Shown here: positions 53,345-64,000 of the stretch, piece after piece
Layout: each line of letters opens with the position of its first letter
How positions within the stretch are numbered: the stretch's first letter is position 1
Assembly: GCF_039544005.1 (NCBI RefSeq)
Contig: NZ_BAABKV010000001.1
Span: forward strand, 1,550,001-1,614,000
Reading direction: 5' to 3'
DNA length: 64,000 bases
Origin: Kitasatospora paranensis
Lineage (GTDB): Bacteria; Actinomycetota; Actinomycetes; Streptomycetales; Streptomycetaceae
Notes under the pieces: model-generated
Databases searched by the model: none
What the model was told of the DNA's origin: nothing
The model's input: only the letters and a program-made list of their open reading frames with translations
Program-made: the position numbers and the translations under genes

Positions 53345-53457
53345 GGTGGACCACCTTTCGGGTCGTTGTCCGGGATGGGGCGCCTGGTCGTCGGCGCCCG
53401 TCACACAGCCTTGCGCTGTCGTGGCGTTGAGGGGTCCGCCGGTCGGGACCGGGCTTC

Positions 53458-53471
53458 GGGCCGAAGGTCCC
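53458..53471 (-). promoter_or_regulatory. Candidate DevR/OsdR box upstream of adhE
   Basis: Read on the minus strand this is GGGACCTTCGGCCC, the best example of the motif and very like the mycobacterial DosR box core (GGGACTTNNGTCCC). It lies 114-127 bases upstream of adhE in the same orientation and would place the fermentation operon under the DevRS pair. Confidence 0.6.
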
Positions 53472-53568
53472 TTGTTCACCGTCGGCCGGTCCTGCGGTCC
53501 ACCGCGGCGGCCGACCGTCCGGGTCGGCCGTCACGGTCCGACCCGGGTCGCCGCCGGATCGCCGCCGT

Positions 53569-54429
53569 TCACTCGTGCGGGACGACGGCGACCGGGCAGC
53601 GCGAGTGGTGGAGGACGTCGCGGGCCACCGCCCCGAGGCGGGGCGCGGCCATGGGGTGCCCGGGTGCGCGCCGTCCCAGGACGACCAGGGACGCTCCGCG
53701 CGAGGCCTCCAGCAGGGCCTCGGTCGCACCACCGCTCGCCACCTCCGCGCGGGCCGGGACATCGGGGAACTTCTCCCGCCAGCGGCTCAGGGCATCCTGG
53801 AGGTGCACCAGCCGGTCGGCCACCAACGACTCCCTGATCGCCTGCTGATCCAGCGGAGCCTGCGTCACGTACGGGCCGGCGGAAAGGGTGCGGGCCTCCA
53901 CCGCCCGCAGGACGGCGCCGACCCGCGCCGCCTGGTCGAAGGCGAAGCCGAGCACCGCGTCGCAGGGCCGGTCTCCCTGCACGCCCACCACGATCTCGCC
54001 CCCGGCTCCGGCCGCACCGTCGTACCCCGCACGGACCAGGACGACGGGACACCGGGCGTGGGCCGCCGTACGGAGCCCGACGGAGCCGGCGAGCAGGCCT
54101 GCGACCCCGCCGCGGCCGCGGGAGCCGAGGACGAGCAGGCCGTCCCGCTCCCCCGCGGCGGCCAGCACGTACGCGGGGCTTCCGGCCATGCGCTCGCAGG
54201 CAATCTCGAGTTCCGGCCGCGCCGCCGCGATCCGGTCGCGGATCGCGGCCACGGACTCCGGCAGTCGGGCCGCCTGACGCCCGGTCCGCGCGGGCGCACC
54301 GCCGTCCGCGTCCGCGACGTGGACCATCCGCAGGCCCCGTCCCGTCCGGCCGGCCTCTTCCGCGGCCCAGCGCGCGGCGGCCGCGCTCTGCGCCGATCCG
54401 TCGATCCCCACCACTACCGCGTGACGCAT
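53569..54429 (-). CDS. Universal stress protein, tandem two-domain
   Basis: ATG at 54429. The 286-residue protein has domain 1, HAVVVGIDGSAQSAAAARWA...[23 protein letters not shown], with the complete ATP-binding loop. Domain 2 is EIVVGVQGDRPCDAVLGFAFDQA...LVVLGRRAPGHPMAAPRLGAV, where the loop is altered. It is separated from the next USP upstream by 139 bases that hold two boxes, so it has its own promoter. Confidence 0.88.
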   Translation of the reverse strand: MRHAVVVGIDGSAQSAAAARWAAEEAGRTGRGLRMVHVADADGGAPARTGRQAARLPESVAAIRDRIAAARPELEIACERMAGSPAYVLAAAGERDGLLVLGSRGRGGVAGLLAGSVGLRTAAHARCPVVLVRAGYDGAAGAGGEIVVGVQGDRPCDAVLGFAFDQAARVGAVLRAVEARTLSAGPYVTQAPLDQQAIRESLVADRLVHLQDALSRWREKFPDVPARAEVASGGATEALLEASRGASLVVLGRRAPGHPMAAPRLGAVARDVLHHSRCPVAVVPHE

Positions 54430-54523
54430 GGTCGTACGCTCCTTCGTGTCGATCGGCCGCGGGCCCACCGCGCGCGACCGCTGTCCTTCGGAACTCTCCG
54501 TCTCTGCCCGCGTCCCGGCCCAG

Positions 54524-54557
54524 GGGCCGTTCAGCCCCGCCGCGGCCCGAAGGTCCC
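54524..54557. promoter_or_regulatory. Tandem candidate DevR/OsdR boxes
   Basis: GGGCCGTTCAGCCC (54524-54537) and, on the minus strand, GGGACCTTCGGGCC (54544-54557), with centres 20 bases apart. Both are 95-130 bases upstream of the USP start at 54429. Paired sites at this spacing are characteristic of cooperative DosR binding. Confidence 0.55.
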
Positions 54558-54568
54558 GGCGCCGGGGT

Positions 54569-55387
54569 TCAGAGGCCCGGGACGAGGGCGACCGGGCAGG
54601 TGGCGTGGTGCAGGACGGCATGGGCCACGGGGCCCAGGCGCCCGGTCGTGGCGACGGGCCCCCGTCCGAGGACGAGCAGCCGGGCCTTGGCGGATGCCTC
54701 GACCAGCAACAGCCCCGCGCCCGCGGGTTCGGACTCCTCGACGACCTCGACCTCCGGGTGCGCGGCCTTCCACGGGGCGAGGACGGCACCGAGCAGAGCG
54801 GCCTCCGCCTCCCGCCCGCCACCCCGGCCGGTCGGCCCCGCCGCCGGGAAGGCGTGCAGCACCCGCAGCGGCAGGCGCCGCCGACGGGCGGCGTCGAAGG
54901 CGAAGTCGAGCACCGCAGCGCCGGGACGGCGGGCATCGACCGCGACGGCGAGGTGATCCCGGAGCCCCTCGTCCGCCGCCTCCACCGGGAGGAGCACGGT
55001 CGGACAACCCGCCCTCGCGGCGACGTGCAGGGCGGTGGATCCGACCCGCAGCCCGGCGAAGCCGCCGTCGCCGCGGGCCGCCAGGACCAGGAGTTCGGCG
55101 TCCTCGGCGGCGGCCACCAGCGCGGCCGTGGCGATGTCGTGGACCTCCTCGGTGTGCGCGCGCACCTGCGGGTGGCGCACCGCGAGCACGTGCCGGACGT
55201 GGTGGAGCAGGGCGCTCCCGTCGAGCGGCAGCGTGGTGGCCCCGACGGGCAGCAGGTGCGGCATCAGGGGCAGCGCGTGCAGGACGCGCAGGGGGCGGTC
55301 GCGGAGGGCCGCCTCGGTCGCGGCCCAGTCGGCGGCCGCCAGGCTTGCCGTGGAGGTGTCCACTCCGACGGCGACGGGCAGGTCCAT
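54569..55387 (-). CDS. Universal stress protein, tandem two-domain
   Basis: ATG at 55387. The 272-residue protein has domain 1, VAVGVDTSTASLAAADWAA...LLVLAARGDGGFAGLRVGSTALHVA, and domain 2, HLAVAVDARRPGAAVLDFAFDAA...[23 protein letters not shown]. The second Gly-rich loop is incomplete. It starts 33 bases after phosphoketolase and is probably co-transcribed with it. Confidence 0.87.
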   Translation of the reverse strand: MDLPVAVGVDTSTASLAAADWAATEAALRDRPLRVLHALPLMPHLLPVGATTLPLDGSALLHHVRHVLAVRHPQVRAHTEEVHDIATAALVAAAEDAELLVLAARGDGGFAGLRVGSTALHVAARAGCPTVLLPVEAADEGLRDHLAVAVDARRPGAAVLDFAFDAARRRRLPLRVLHAFPAAGPTGRGGGREAEAALLGAVLAPWKAAHPEVEVVEESEPAGAGLLLVEASAKARLLVLGRGPVATTGRLGPVAHAVLHHATCPVALVPGL

Positions 55388-55420
55388 GGTGCTCAGCTCC
55401 TTCGGCGGTGTCCCGGCGGG

Positions 55421-57817
55421 TCAGGATCCCCAGGTCCAGTCGGCGACCTCGGGCAGGTCGGTGCCGTGCTCACGGATCCAGGCGTGGTGCCGGGACCGGG
55501 TGTCGGCCATCTGCCGGCGGAGGTCGGCGGCGCGGACGGCGAGGCCGGGGGTGCGGTCGATGACGTCCATCACCAGGCGGTAGCGGTCGAGGTCGTTGCG
55601 GACCACCATGTCGAACGGGGTCGTTGTGGTGCCGGACTCCTTGTAGCCGCGCACGTGCAGGTGCGGATGGACCGTGCGGCGGTACGCAAGGCGGTGGATC
55701 AGCCAGGGGTAGCCGTGGTAGGCGAAGACCACCGGCCTGTCCCGGGTGAACAGGGCGTCGAACTCGTCGTCCGGCATCCCGTGCGGATGTTCCTCGCTCG
55801 GCATCAGCCGCGTCAGGTCCACCACGTTGACCACCCGGACGGCCAGGTCCGGCAGATGACGGCGCAGCAGGCCGGCGGCGCCGATCACCTCCTGGGTGGG
55901 GACGTCGCCGGCGCAGGCGAGCACCACGTCCGGGTCGAGTCCGCCGTCGTCCGTGCCGGCCCACTCCCACCTGCCCGCTCCGCGCGCGCAGTGGGCACGG
56001 GCGTCGTCGAGCGGGAGCCAGTCGAAGCAGGGCTGCTTGCCGGCGACCACCACGTTGACGTGGTCGCGGCTGCGCAGCACGCCGTCCGCGACGGCGAGCA
56101 GGGTGTTGGCGTCCGGCGGGAGCCAGACCCGTACGACCTCGGGGCTCTTGTTGAGGACGTGGTCGACGAAGCCCGGATCCTGGTGCGAGAAGCCGTTGTG
56201 GTCCTGGCGCCAGACGTGGGAGGTGAGCAGGTAGTTGAGCGAGGCGATCGGGGCCCGCCAGGGGATCCGCCGGGTGGTGCGCAGCCACTTGACGTGCTGG
56301 TTCACCATCGAGTCGACGATGTGCACGAAAGCCTCGTAGCAGGAGAACAGGCCGTGCCGGCCGGTCAGCAGGTAGCCCTCCAGCCAGCCCTGGCAGGTGT
56401 GTTCGGAGAGGATCTCCATCACCCGTCCGTCGTGGGCGAGGTGCTCGTCGGTGGGCAGGGTGTCCGCCTGCCACGCCTTGCCGGTGGCGCCGTACACCGC
56501 CTGCAGGCGGTTGGAGGCGGTCTCGTCCGGACCGACCAGCCGGAAGTCCCGGCGCTGCGCGGTGTCCGCCATCACCTGCTCGAGCAGGCCGCCGAGCACG
56601 CGGGTCGGTTCGTGCAGGGTCACCCCGGGCTTGTCGACCGGTACGGCGTACTGCTCCAGCCGCGGCAGCGGCAGGTCGCGCAGCAGCAGGCCTCCGTTGG
56701 CGCGCGGATTGGCGCCCAGGCGGCGGGTCCCTTCGGGGACGCAGGCCAGGACCTGCTCGGTGGGCCGGCCGTGGGCGTCGAAGAGTTCCTCGGGCCGGTA
56801 CGAGCGCATCCACGCCTCCAGCTGGGCGAGGTGGGCGGGGTTGTCCCGGACCTGGTCCAGGGGCACCTGGTGGGCGCGCCAGGTGCCTTCGACGGGGACG
56901 CCGTCCACCTGGGCGGGGCCCGTCCAGCCCTTGGGGGTGCGGAGCACGATCAGTGGCCAGGTCGGGCGGTCCGTGCAGCCGTCCTGGCGGGCGGCCCGCT
57001 GGACGGCGGTGATCCGGTCGAGTGCGGTGTCCACGGCTGCGGCCATCGCCCGGTGGACGGCCATCGGGTCCGTGCCGGTGACGTACAGCGGTTCGTGGCC
57101 GTAGCCGCGCAACAGGGCGTCGAGCTCGGCCTCGGGCAGCCGGGCGAGCAGCGCAGGATTGGCGATCTTGTATCCGTTGAGATGCAGGACCGGCAGCACG
57201 GCCCCGTCGTGCACCGGGTCGAGGAACTTGTTCCCGTGCCAGGAGGCCGCCAGCGGACCGGTCTCCGCCTCGCCGTCGCCGATCACACAGGCGACCAGCA
57301 GACCGGGGTTGTCCAACGCCGCGCCGTACGCGTGCGAGAGCGCGTAGCCGAGCTCCCCGCCCTCGTGGATCGATCCGGGTGTCTCGGGGGCGACGTGGCT
57401 GGGTACACCGCCGGGGAAGGAGAACTGCCGGAAGAGCGCGGCCATGCCGGCGGCGTCGCGGGTGATCTCCGGATAGGTGTCGGTGTAACTGCCGTCCAGC
57501 CAGGAGTTGGCGAGGACGGCGGGGCCGCCGTGGCCGGGGCCCCAGATGCAGATCGCGTCCAGGTCGCGCTGCTTCACCGCACGGTTGAGGTGTGTGTGCA
57601 CCAGGTTGAGGCCCGGTGAGGTGCCCCAGTGGCCGAGCAGCCGGGGCTTGATCTGCTCGGGGGTCAGCGGCTCCCCGAGCAGCGGGTTCGTCAGCAGGTA
57701 GATCTGGCCGACCGCCAGGTAGTTGGCGGCCCTCCAGTGCGCGTCGAGGGTGCGGAGCTCCTGATCGGACGGCGGTGCGGACGCCGGTGCGGACGCCGGC
57801 TGGGGGTCGGTGGGCAT
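55421..57817 (-). CDS. xfp: Xylulose-5-phosphate/fructose-6-phosphate phosphoketolase
   Basis: ATG at 57817. The 798-residue protein has the phosphoketolase motifs [76 protein letters not shown] and the ThDP/Mg motif [19 protein letters not shown], then [14 protein letters not shown] and [11 protein letters not shown]. It cleaves sugar phosphates to acetyl phosphate plus glyceraldehyde-3-phosphate or erythrose-4-phosphate, feeding acetate formation with ATP gain. It lies with a USP and near adhE-pflBA, so it should belong to the same low-oxygen programme. A DevR-like box lies 117 bases upstream. Confidence 0.95.
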   Translation of the reverse strand: MPTDPQPASAPASAPPSDQELRTLDAHWRAANYLAVGQIYLLTNPLLGEPLTPEQIKPRLLGHWGTSPGLNLVHTHLNRAVKQRDLDAICIWGPGHGGPAVLANSWLDGSYTDTYPEITRDAAGMAALFRQFSFPGGVPSHVAPETPGSIHEGGELGYALSHAYGAALDNPGLLVACVIGDGEAETGPLAASWHGNKFLDPVHDGAVLPVLHLNGYKIANPALLARLPEAELDALLRGYGHEPLYVTGTDPMAVHRAMAAAVDTALDRITAVQRAARQDGCTDRPTWPLIVLRTPKGWTGPAQVDGVPVEGTWRAHQVPLDQVRDNPAHLAQLEAWMRSYRPEELFDAHGRPTEQVLACVPEGTRRLGANPRANGGLLLRDLPLPRLEQYAVPVDKPGVTLHEPTRVLGGLLEQVMADTAQRRDFRLVGPDETASNRLQAVYGATGKAWQADTLPTDEHLAHDGRVMEILSEHTCQGWLEGYLLTGRHGLFSCYEAFVHIVDSMVNQHVKWLRTTRRIPWRAPIASLNYLLTSHVWRQDHNGFSHQDPGFVDHVLNKSPEVVRVWLPPDANTLLAVADGVLRSRDHVNVVVAGKQPCFDWLPLDDARAHCARGAGRWEWAGTDDGGLDPDVVLACAGDVPTQEVIGAAGLLRRHLPDLAVRVVNVVDLTRLMPSEEHPHGMPDDEFDALFTRDRPVVFAYHGYPWLIHRLAYRRTVHPHLHVRGYKESGTTTTPFDMVVRNDLDRYRLVMDVIDRTPGLAVRAADLRRQMADTRSRHHAWIREHGTDLPEVADWTWGS

Positions 57818-57933
57818 CGCGATGGTCTCCTCGGACTCGTCGGGCGGAACACCACTGAGGTCTGACTTATCGTCACGCTCCGGATGCGGCCGCGCACAGG
57901 GCCGACCGGGCCAGGTTGCGGCGGCACGCCCTC

Positions 57934-57947
57934 GGGACCTGCGGCCC
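57934..57947. promoter_or_regulatory. Candidate DevR/OsdR box between xfp and a USP gene
   Basis: GGGACCTGCGGCCC, one base from the adhE box, lies in the 289-base divergent region between xfp (start 57817) and the USP at 58107. Confidence 0.55.
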
Positions 57948-58106
57948 TGCTCCGGAGGCTGCCCGGCCCCTGTCCGCCGCACCCCGACGGGCGAAGGCTG
58001 GCCCTACCCGCCGATCCGTGCGGGTGCGCCGGGCCGGGGGCACCGACCCTGTCGCCGCGCGCCGGGCAGGACCGGCCGCCCCTCACAGTCCAGGAGGACG
58101 ATTCCC

Positions 58107-58978
58107 ATGACGCCGTATCTGCTTGCCGGCATCGACGGTTCCCCGCAGAGCACTGCGGCCGCCCGCTGGGCGGCCGGCGAGGCCGTCCGCCGGGGGCGCG
58201 GCCTGCGGCTGGTCCATGCGCAGACCTGGCTCGACGACGTCCACGCGGACCCGGGCCGGCCGTCGGACGTGCGCGACCTCACCTTGCGCATGCTCGCGGA
58301 CGCGCAGCAGGACGTCCGGCGCACCCACCCCGGGCTTGAGGTGGACACCGACCTGATCGGTGGCGCCGAGCCGGTGGACAGGCTGGTGGAGGCCGCCGCC
58401 GACGCCGATCTGCTGGTCCTCGGCTCGCGGGGTGTCGGGGGTTCGCAGGCCTGCTGGTCGGCTCGGTCGGCCTGGCCGTCGTCGCCCGTTGCGGGGTGCC
58501 GACCGTGCTCGTCCCTGCCATCGGAGGCGGACACCCGGGCGACCACGGCGGACGGGAGGTCGTCCTCGGCGTCGACACCCGGGCCCCTTCCGACGACGTC
58601 ATCGACTTCGCGTTCCGCCAGGCCGCCCGGCAGGGAGCGGTGCTGCGTGCCGTCCACGGCTGGACGCCGCCGCCGGTCTACGGGTACGCAGGCTGGGTGC
58701 CCTCGCAGGTCGAGGCCGACCAGTTCCGCACGATCGAGGCCGAGCTCCTCAGGGAGGCGCTGGCGGCCCGGCGCGAGAAGTACCCGGACGTCGTCCTGAT
58801 CGAGGACTGCCGCCCGGGCACCGGTGCGTCGGCCCTGGTGGAGTCGTCCGCCGACGCCGCCCTGGTGGTGGTCGGGCGACGGCGCCGCCCGCACGGCGCG
58901 GGGATGCGGATCGGGCCGGTCGCCCACGCCGTCCTCCACCACGCCGAGGCGCCGGTCGCCGTCGTCCCGCACGACTGA
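58107..58978 (+). CDS. Universal stress protein, tandem two-domain, one frameshift
   Basis: ATG at 58107 after AGGAGGA. Domain 1 begins [19 protein letters not shown]; the frame breaks in its nucleotide loop [11 protein letters not shown] at the G5 run 58437-58441, and one added base gives [23 protein letters not shown]. Domain 2 is [20 protein letters not shown]...[25 protein letters not shown]. The repaired length is about 290 residues. It is divergent from phosphoketolase. Confidence 0.83.
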
Positions 58979-59112
58979 CGGACGCGGACGCCGCCCTCGC
59001 CGCACGCTCCACGCCGTGCCCTCGCAGCCCAAGGGCGGGGCACGGGGGCCGGCGTGCCCCTCACGGTCGGGCCCGCCCCAGGCGCCGCCGCGACCGGACC
59101 ATGGAACCGTCA

Positions 59113-59126
59113 GGGACCACCGGCCT
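59113..59126. promoter_or_regulatory. Candidate DevR/OsdR box
   Basis: GGGACCACCGGCCT, one mismatch at the last base, 122 bases upstream of the Rv1733c-like gene at 59248. The rest of the 269-base gap shows no gene. Confidence 0.4.
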
Positions 59127-59247
59127 TCCCTGCGACCCCGGCGGTGGCCCACGACCCGGCCACCCGTTCGTGGCGTCCCCCACCGGGTGGGACCGGCCCG
59201 GAGATTCCGCACCCGCCGACGCAGCGCCGTCCCCGAAGGAGCGACCC

Positions 59248-59895
59248 ATGCCCCACACACCCCACCGCGCGGCCCGAGCGTGGCGCCGGCATCTGCGGCG
59301 GGCCCTCGGCGCCGAAAGCAGCATGCTGAGTCGGCCTGTCGACCGGGCCCGCAGCCGGGCCCTGCTGCTCGCATCGCTCGGTCTCGCCCTGGCCGCCTCG
59401 ATGGGCGCCGCCGCCGGTTCGGCCGCGCTGGCCTCGGAGCAACGGAGGGCTGCGGCGGCAGCCCCTCACCTGCACCATCTGCAGGCGGTCGCGCTCTCCG
59501 GGGCCCGGCGGACCTCTCCCGCCACCACCCTGGGCACGGTCGCCTACCAGGTGGAGGTGGACTGGACCTACCCCGTCGGCCGGTTCCACACCGCCACGGT
59601 CGGCGTCACCCGGTACACCGCACCGGGCGGCAGCGCGGACATCTGGGTCACCGACACCGGCCTGCTCTCCGCAGCCCCCACGACCACCGCCGACATCGAC
59701 GCCCACGCCGCCGGGGCCGGCCTGTTGACCTTCGGTGGCCTCTCCCTCCTCATCGGCTGCGGTCTCGGTCTCCGGCTGCGGCACCTGAACCGCACGGCGA
59801 CGGAGGACTGGCAGAAGTCCTGGGCCCGGATCGAGCCCGTATGGACCGGCCGCACCATGCGCGGCCCCGGGCCGGGCGACCACCGGGCCGGCTGA
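59248..59895 (+). CDS. Rv1733c-like two-helix membrane protein, second copy
   Basis: ATG at 59248 after GAAGGAG. The 215-residue protein has [26 protein letters not shown] (helix 1), an exported loop with [15 protein letters not shown] and [13 protein letters not shown], then helix 2, [19 protein letters not shown], and the tail [15 protein letters not shown]. It shares this whole layout with the protein at 2775-3412, so the window holds two members, one in each stress block. Rv1733c is a DosR-regulon membrane protein of unknown function. It immediately precedes devR. Confidence 0.82.
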   Translation: MPHTPHRAARAWRRHLRRALGAESSMLSRPVDRARSRALLLASLGLALAASMGAAAGSAALASEQRRAAAAAPHLHHLQAVALSGARRTSPATTLGTVAYQVEVDWTYPVGRFHTATVGVTRYTAPGGSADIWVTDTGLLSAAPTTTADIDAHAAGAGLLTFGGLSLLIGCGLGLRLRHLNRTATEDWQKSWARIEPVWTGRTMRGPGPGDHRAG

Positions 59896-59939
59896 GCCGA
59901 CCGCGGCACGGGCCCACCCCTTCTTCCCACCGGTCGATA

Positions 59940-59953
59940 GGGCCGTCCGGCCC
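59940..59953. promoter_or_regulatory. Candidate DevR/OsdR box upstream of devR
   Basis: GGGCCGTCCGGCCC inside the longer palindrome AGGGCCG-TC-CGGCCCT. It lies 87 bases before the devR ATG, so autoregulation is likely. Confidence 0.6.
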
Positions 59954-60039
59954 TACCCCTGCCCCCGACGCTCCGCCAGACTCTCCACAGGATTCCTCCG
60001 CCCCGCCGTACCGACGGGGCCACGAGCGCGGAGAAGTTG

Positions 60040-60737
60040 ATGGCGCAGAGTGCGGCAGACAAGGCGACCGTCCCGGTGCGGGTGTTCCTCCTCGACGACC
60101 ACGAGGTCGTCCGCCGTGGCGTGCACGACCTCCTGGACGCCGAGCCCGACCTCATCGTGGTCGGCGAGGCAGCCACCGTCGAGCAGGCGATCGCCCGCGT
60201 CCCCGCGCTGCGCCCCGACGTCGCCGTGCTGGACATGCGGCTGCCGGACGGCGACGGTGTGACGGTCTGTCGGGAGCTGCGCTCGCGGATGCCCGACCTC
60301 GCCTGTCTGATGCTCACCTCCTTCGACGACGAGGAGGCCCTGCTGGACTCCATCATGGCCGGCGCAGCCGGGTACGTGCTCAAGCAGATCAGCGGCACCG
60401 ACCTGGTCTCCGCCGTCCGCACCGTGGCGTCCGGGCAGTCCATGCTGGACCCGGGCGCCACCACCCGGCTGATGGCCCGCCTGCGCGGCGACTCCGGACC
60501 GCAGGCCCCGGCATTCCCGGAACTCACCGACCGGGAAAGGAGATCCTCGCCCTGATCGGCGAGGGCCTGACCAATCGTGAGATCGGCCTGCGGCTCTACC
60601 TCGCCGAGAAGACCGTGAAGAACCACATCTCCCGGCTGCTGGCCAAGCTCGGGGTCGAGCGCCGTGTCCAGGCTGCCGTCATCGCCACCCAGGCCACCGC
60701 CGCCCACGACCACCCGGTCGTTCGCCCGACGCGCTGA
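60040..60737 (+). CDS. devR: DevR/DosR-type response regulator (NarL/LuxR family), one frameshift
   Basis: ATG at 60040 after GGAGAAG. The receiver domain has Asp19-Asp20, phospho-acceptor Asp65 in [13 protein letters not shown], Thr93 and Lys115 ([13 protein letters not shown]), closely parallel to M. tuberculosis DevR (VAVLDVRLPDGNG, GYVVKDIKG). The frame breaks at LTDRE in the A3 run 60536-60538; one more A gives [43 protein letters not shown], the helix-turn-helix, again near-identical to DevR. It should bind the 14-base boxes of this window. The partner kinase lies 567 bases downstream in convergent orientation, not in the devR-devS order of mycobacteria. Confidence 0.88.
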
Positions 60738-60803
60738 GCGGAGCGGTCGGCACCGGCCGACGCGGACCGCCGTTCCTGTCCGGGGCCTCCCGACGGCCCT
60801 CGG

Positions 60804-60817
60804 GGGACCATCGGCCC
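60804..60817. promoter_or_regulatory. Candidate DevR/OsdR box
   Basis: GGGACCATCGGCCC, a full consensus match, 38-51 bases before the ATG at 60855. Confidence 0.55.
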
Positions 60818-60854
60818 CTCACACCCGCACCGGTTCGAGGCGACCCTTGATGCC

Positions 60855-61264
60855 ATGAAGCCAGACCAGAACCCATCCACCGAGCACCAGCCGCTGGACG
60901 AACGGCACTGCCGGCGGCTCCTGGGCACGACCAGCGTCGGCCGGGTCGTCTACACGGTCGGTGCCCTGCCGGCCGTCCTGCCGACCCGCTTCCGCCTCGG
61001 CGGCGACGGCAGCGTGCTGCTGTGCGCAGCCGCAGGATCCGAGCTGGTCCGGGCCGTGTCCGGGGCGCTCGTGGCCTTCGAGGCGGGCGAGGTCAGCCCG
61101 TCGGACGGCACCGGCTGGAGCGTCACCGTGCTCGGCCGGGCCGCCATCGACGAAGGCCCGGCGCCGCACGATCCCGACCCGTGTCGACACCTGGGCCAGG
61201 TGGGCATCCGGATCCTCGCGGAGCTGGTGACCGGACGCCTCCTGGAGGCCTCAGCGACCTGTGA
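60855..61264 (+). CDS. Pyridoxamine 5'-phosphate oxidase-like protein (Rv3129-like), probable frameshift near the end
   Basis: ATG at 60855. The protein has the split-barrel motifs LGTTSVGRVVYTVGALPAVLPT and LVAFEAGEVSPSDGTGWSVTVLG, with the family ending IRILAELVTGR. After that the open frame would run on to 61457, through a hairpin and antisense to the kinase gene; one missing base in about 61225-61260 would bring the stop TGA 61262-61264 into frame, giving about 136 residues. Rv3129 is a DosR-regulon member of this family located near devRS in M. tuberculosis, as here. Confidence 0.75.
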
Positions 61265-61270
61265 ACACAA

Positions 61271-61302
61271 CGTCATCTCCCGCAACAACGGGGGAGATGA
61301 CG
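61271..61302. terminator. Hairpin between PNPOx-like and kinase genes
   Basis: CGTCATCTCCC pairs with GGGAGATGACG (11 bases) across a 10-base loop, directly between the convergent gene ends. Its place supports a PNPOx stop before 61271. Confidence 0.65.
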
Positions 61303-61303
61303 C

Positions 61304-63081
<1,778 letters not shown>

Positions 63082-63222
63082 TCAAGGGTGCGGGCCCGGA
63101 CGAAGTCCAGGGCGCTGCGCCTCCTCGGGCGCGGCCAATGGCCCCGCCGGGCCACGAGGTCCGGCACCGCTGCACAGGCGCGGGGCTCGGCGCGGCGAGC
63201 CGTCGTGCCGGAGCACGTGCCG

Positions 63223-63465
63223 TCAGGTGCGCTCCGCCAGGAGGTCCGCGCTCGCGGCGAGGGTGGCCAGGCGCGGGTAGTCGTCCTCGTCGATCCGGCA
63301 GCCGGCCCGGACGGACAGCTGCTCGACGAGGCCGAGAAAGTCGAGCGAGTCGAGTTCGAGGGCCTGCCGGTAGTTCTCGTCGGGGGCGAGGACGGCGAAG
63401 TCCGCGTCCGGGACGATCTCGGTCAGTACCTCGCGGACGAGGGCAAGTGCCTGGTCGTGGTTCAC
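63223..63465 (-). CDS. Acyl carrier protein
   Basis: GTG at 63465 overlaps the stop of the upstream E2-like gene (GTGA). The 80-residue protein has the four-helix ACP layout with the phosphopantetheine Ser in [20 protein letters not shown] and an acidic middle. It is translationally coupled to an acyltransferase of the 2-oxoacid dehydrogenase family and not to fatty-acid or polyketide synthase genes. It may carry acyl groups for that enzyme in place of, or beside, a lipoyl arm. Confidence 0.85.
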   Translation of the reverse strand: MNHDQALALVREVLTEIVPDADFAVLAPDENYRQALELDSLDFLGLVEQLSVRAGCRIDEDDYPRLATLAASADLLAERT

Positions 63466-64000
63466 AACGCCTCCGGTGTCTGCAGCAGCCGGTCGAGTGC
63501 GGACAGGTAGCGGGCGCCCGTCGCTCCGTCGGTGACCCGATGGTCGGCCGACAGGGTGGCGGTCACCACGGGCCGTACACCGAGCATCCCGGCCGCGGCC
63601 CACGGCCGCTCGACCACCTTGCCGACACCCACCAGGGCGACCTGGGGCGGGTAAATGACGCCGAACACGGTTTCCACGCCCTGGTCCCCGAGGTTGGTCA
63701 CGGTGATCGTCGGGTCGGTGGTCTCCGAGCCGCGCAGCCGCCCACCACGTGCTCTGGCAACGAGATCGCGCAGCTCCGCCATCAGGTCGGTCACCGGCAG
63801 GTCGGCGGCGTCGTGGATGGCGGGAGCGACGAGGCCGCCGCCGCGCAGCGCGACCGCCACCCCGAGGTGGACGGCCGGCGCGGGGACGAATCCGCCATTG
63901 ATCCAGTGGCCGTTGAGCTGCGGCACTTCCCGGGCGGCGACGGCAGCGGCTTTGAGCAGGAGGGCGGCGGGCACGAGCCGCTCGGTGACCGGCAGTCGGC
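63462..64000 (-). CDS. 2-oxoacid dehydrogenase E2-type acyltransferase, 3' part
   Basis: The gene enters from beyond base 64000; about 179 C-terminal residues are visible. They form the catalytic domain of dihydrolipoamide acyltransferases: [65 protein letters not shown] and the active-site [17 protein letters not shown] with catalytic His. No lipoyl domain can be judged from this part. Such domains move acyl groups between a pantetheine or lipoyl thiol and CoA. The gene overlaps the ACP gene by 4 bases. Confidence 0.82.
   Translation of the reverse strand, partial: RLPVTERLVPAALLLKAAAVAAREVPQLNGHWINGGFVPAPAVHLGVAVALRGGGLVAPAIHDAADLPVTDLMAELRDLVARARGGRLRGSETTDPTITVTNLGDQGVETVFGVIYPPQVALVGVGKVVERPWAAAGMLGVRPVVTATLSADHRVTDGATGARYLSALDRLLQTPEAL

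Noticed and set aside
48320..53848. An open frame of about 1842 codons on the plus strand, opposite adhE-pflB
   Set aside because: It is the antisense of strongly conserved enzymes; its translation is low-complexity Val/Gly/Asp/Arg-rich with no family resemblance, a common shadow in very GC-rich DNA.

Overview
The window is GC-rich actinomycete chromosome (Streptomyces/Kitasatospora type): third-codon positions are almost all G or C, GTG starts and GTGA/ATGA stop-start overlaps are frequent, and the protein families are typically streptomycete. About 57 genes or gene remnants can be supported, with no rRNA, tRNA, CRISPR array or transposase.

Layout. (1) 1-14.6 kb is a stress/dormancy block: a flavin split-barrel protein, a GH65 phosphorylase, an Rv1733c-like membrane protein, two flavodoxin-like proteins, a DUF1918 protein, an Acg-type nitroreductase, three universal stress proteins (USPs), two P-type cation ATPases and a DUF4389 protein. 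(2) 14.7-38.1 kb is a catabolic block: two paralogous MHS-type symporters, a TetR/oxidoreductase pair and a TetR/esterase/acyl-CoA synthetase group, each with visible paired operators, two polyhydroxybutyrate (PHB) depolymerases, 3-hydroxybutyrate dehydrogenase, 3-oxoacid CoA-transferase (scoAB), a PucR/CdaR-type regulator, a complete branched-chain-type ABC importer with a coupled hydrolase, and a UPF0104 membrane protein. (3) 38.2-64 kb is a second, larger stress block: a decayed pspA, a DUF1918-HTH-flavin fusion, an SPFH protein, six more USPs, nicotinate phosphoribosyltransferase, a CBS-BON protein, an aquaporin remnant, a DoxX protein, an anaerobic fermentation set (adhE-pflB-pflA and phosphoketolase), a second Rv1733c-like protein, a DevR/DosR response regulator, a DevS/DosS-like heme-GAF histidine kinase, and an acyl carrier protein coupled to a 2-oxoacid dehydrogenase E2 catalytic domain.

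How it fits together. Blocks 1 and 3 match family by family the DosR (hypoxia/NO) regulon of Mycobacterium tuberculosis, but are gathered around their own devR/devS. A 14-base imperfect palindrome, GGG(A/C)C-N4-GGCCC, lies upstream of many of these genes and I did not see it in the intergenic spaces of the PHB block. The inference is an oxygen-limitation island in which a DevRS pair controls USPs, ion pumps and NAD salvage together with pyruvate formate-lyase, AdhE and phosphoketolase, an unusual fermentative outfit for an aerobic filamentous actinomycete. Block 2 reads as extracellular PHB hydrolysis feeding 3-hydroxybutyrate to acetoacetate to acetoacetyl-CoA.

Caution on the sequence. At least 16 otherwise intact genes are broken by about 18 single-base (-1) frameshifts, most of them inside G5/C5 or G4/C4 runs, and I noticed no run of six or more G or C anywhere. 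I treat these as homopolymer under-calls and annotate the genes as whole, giving the break position in each case.
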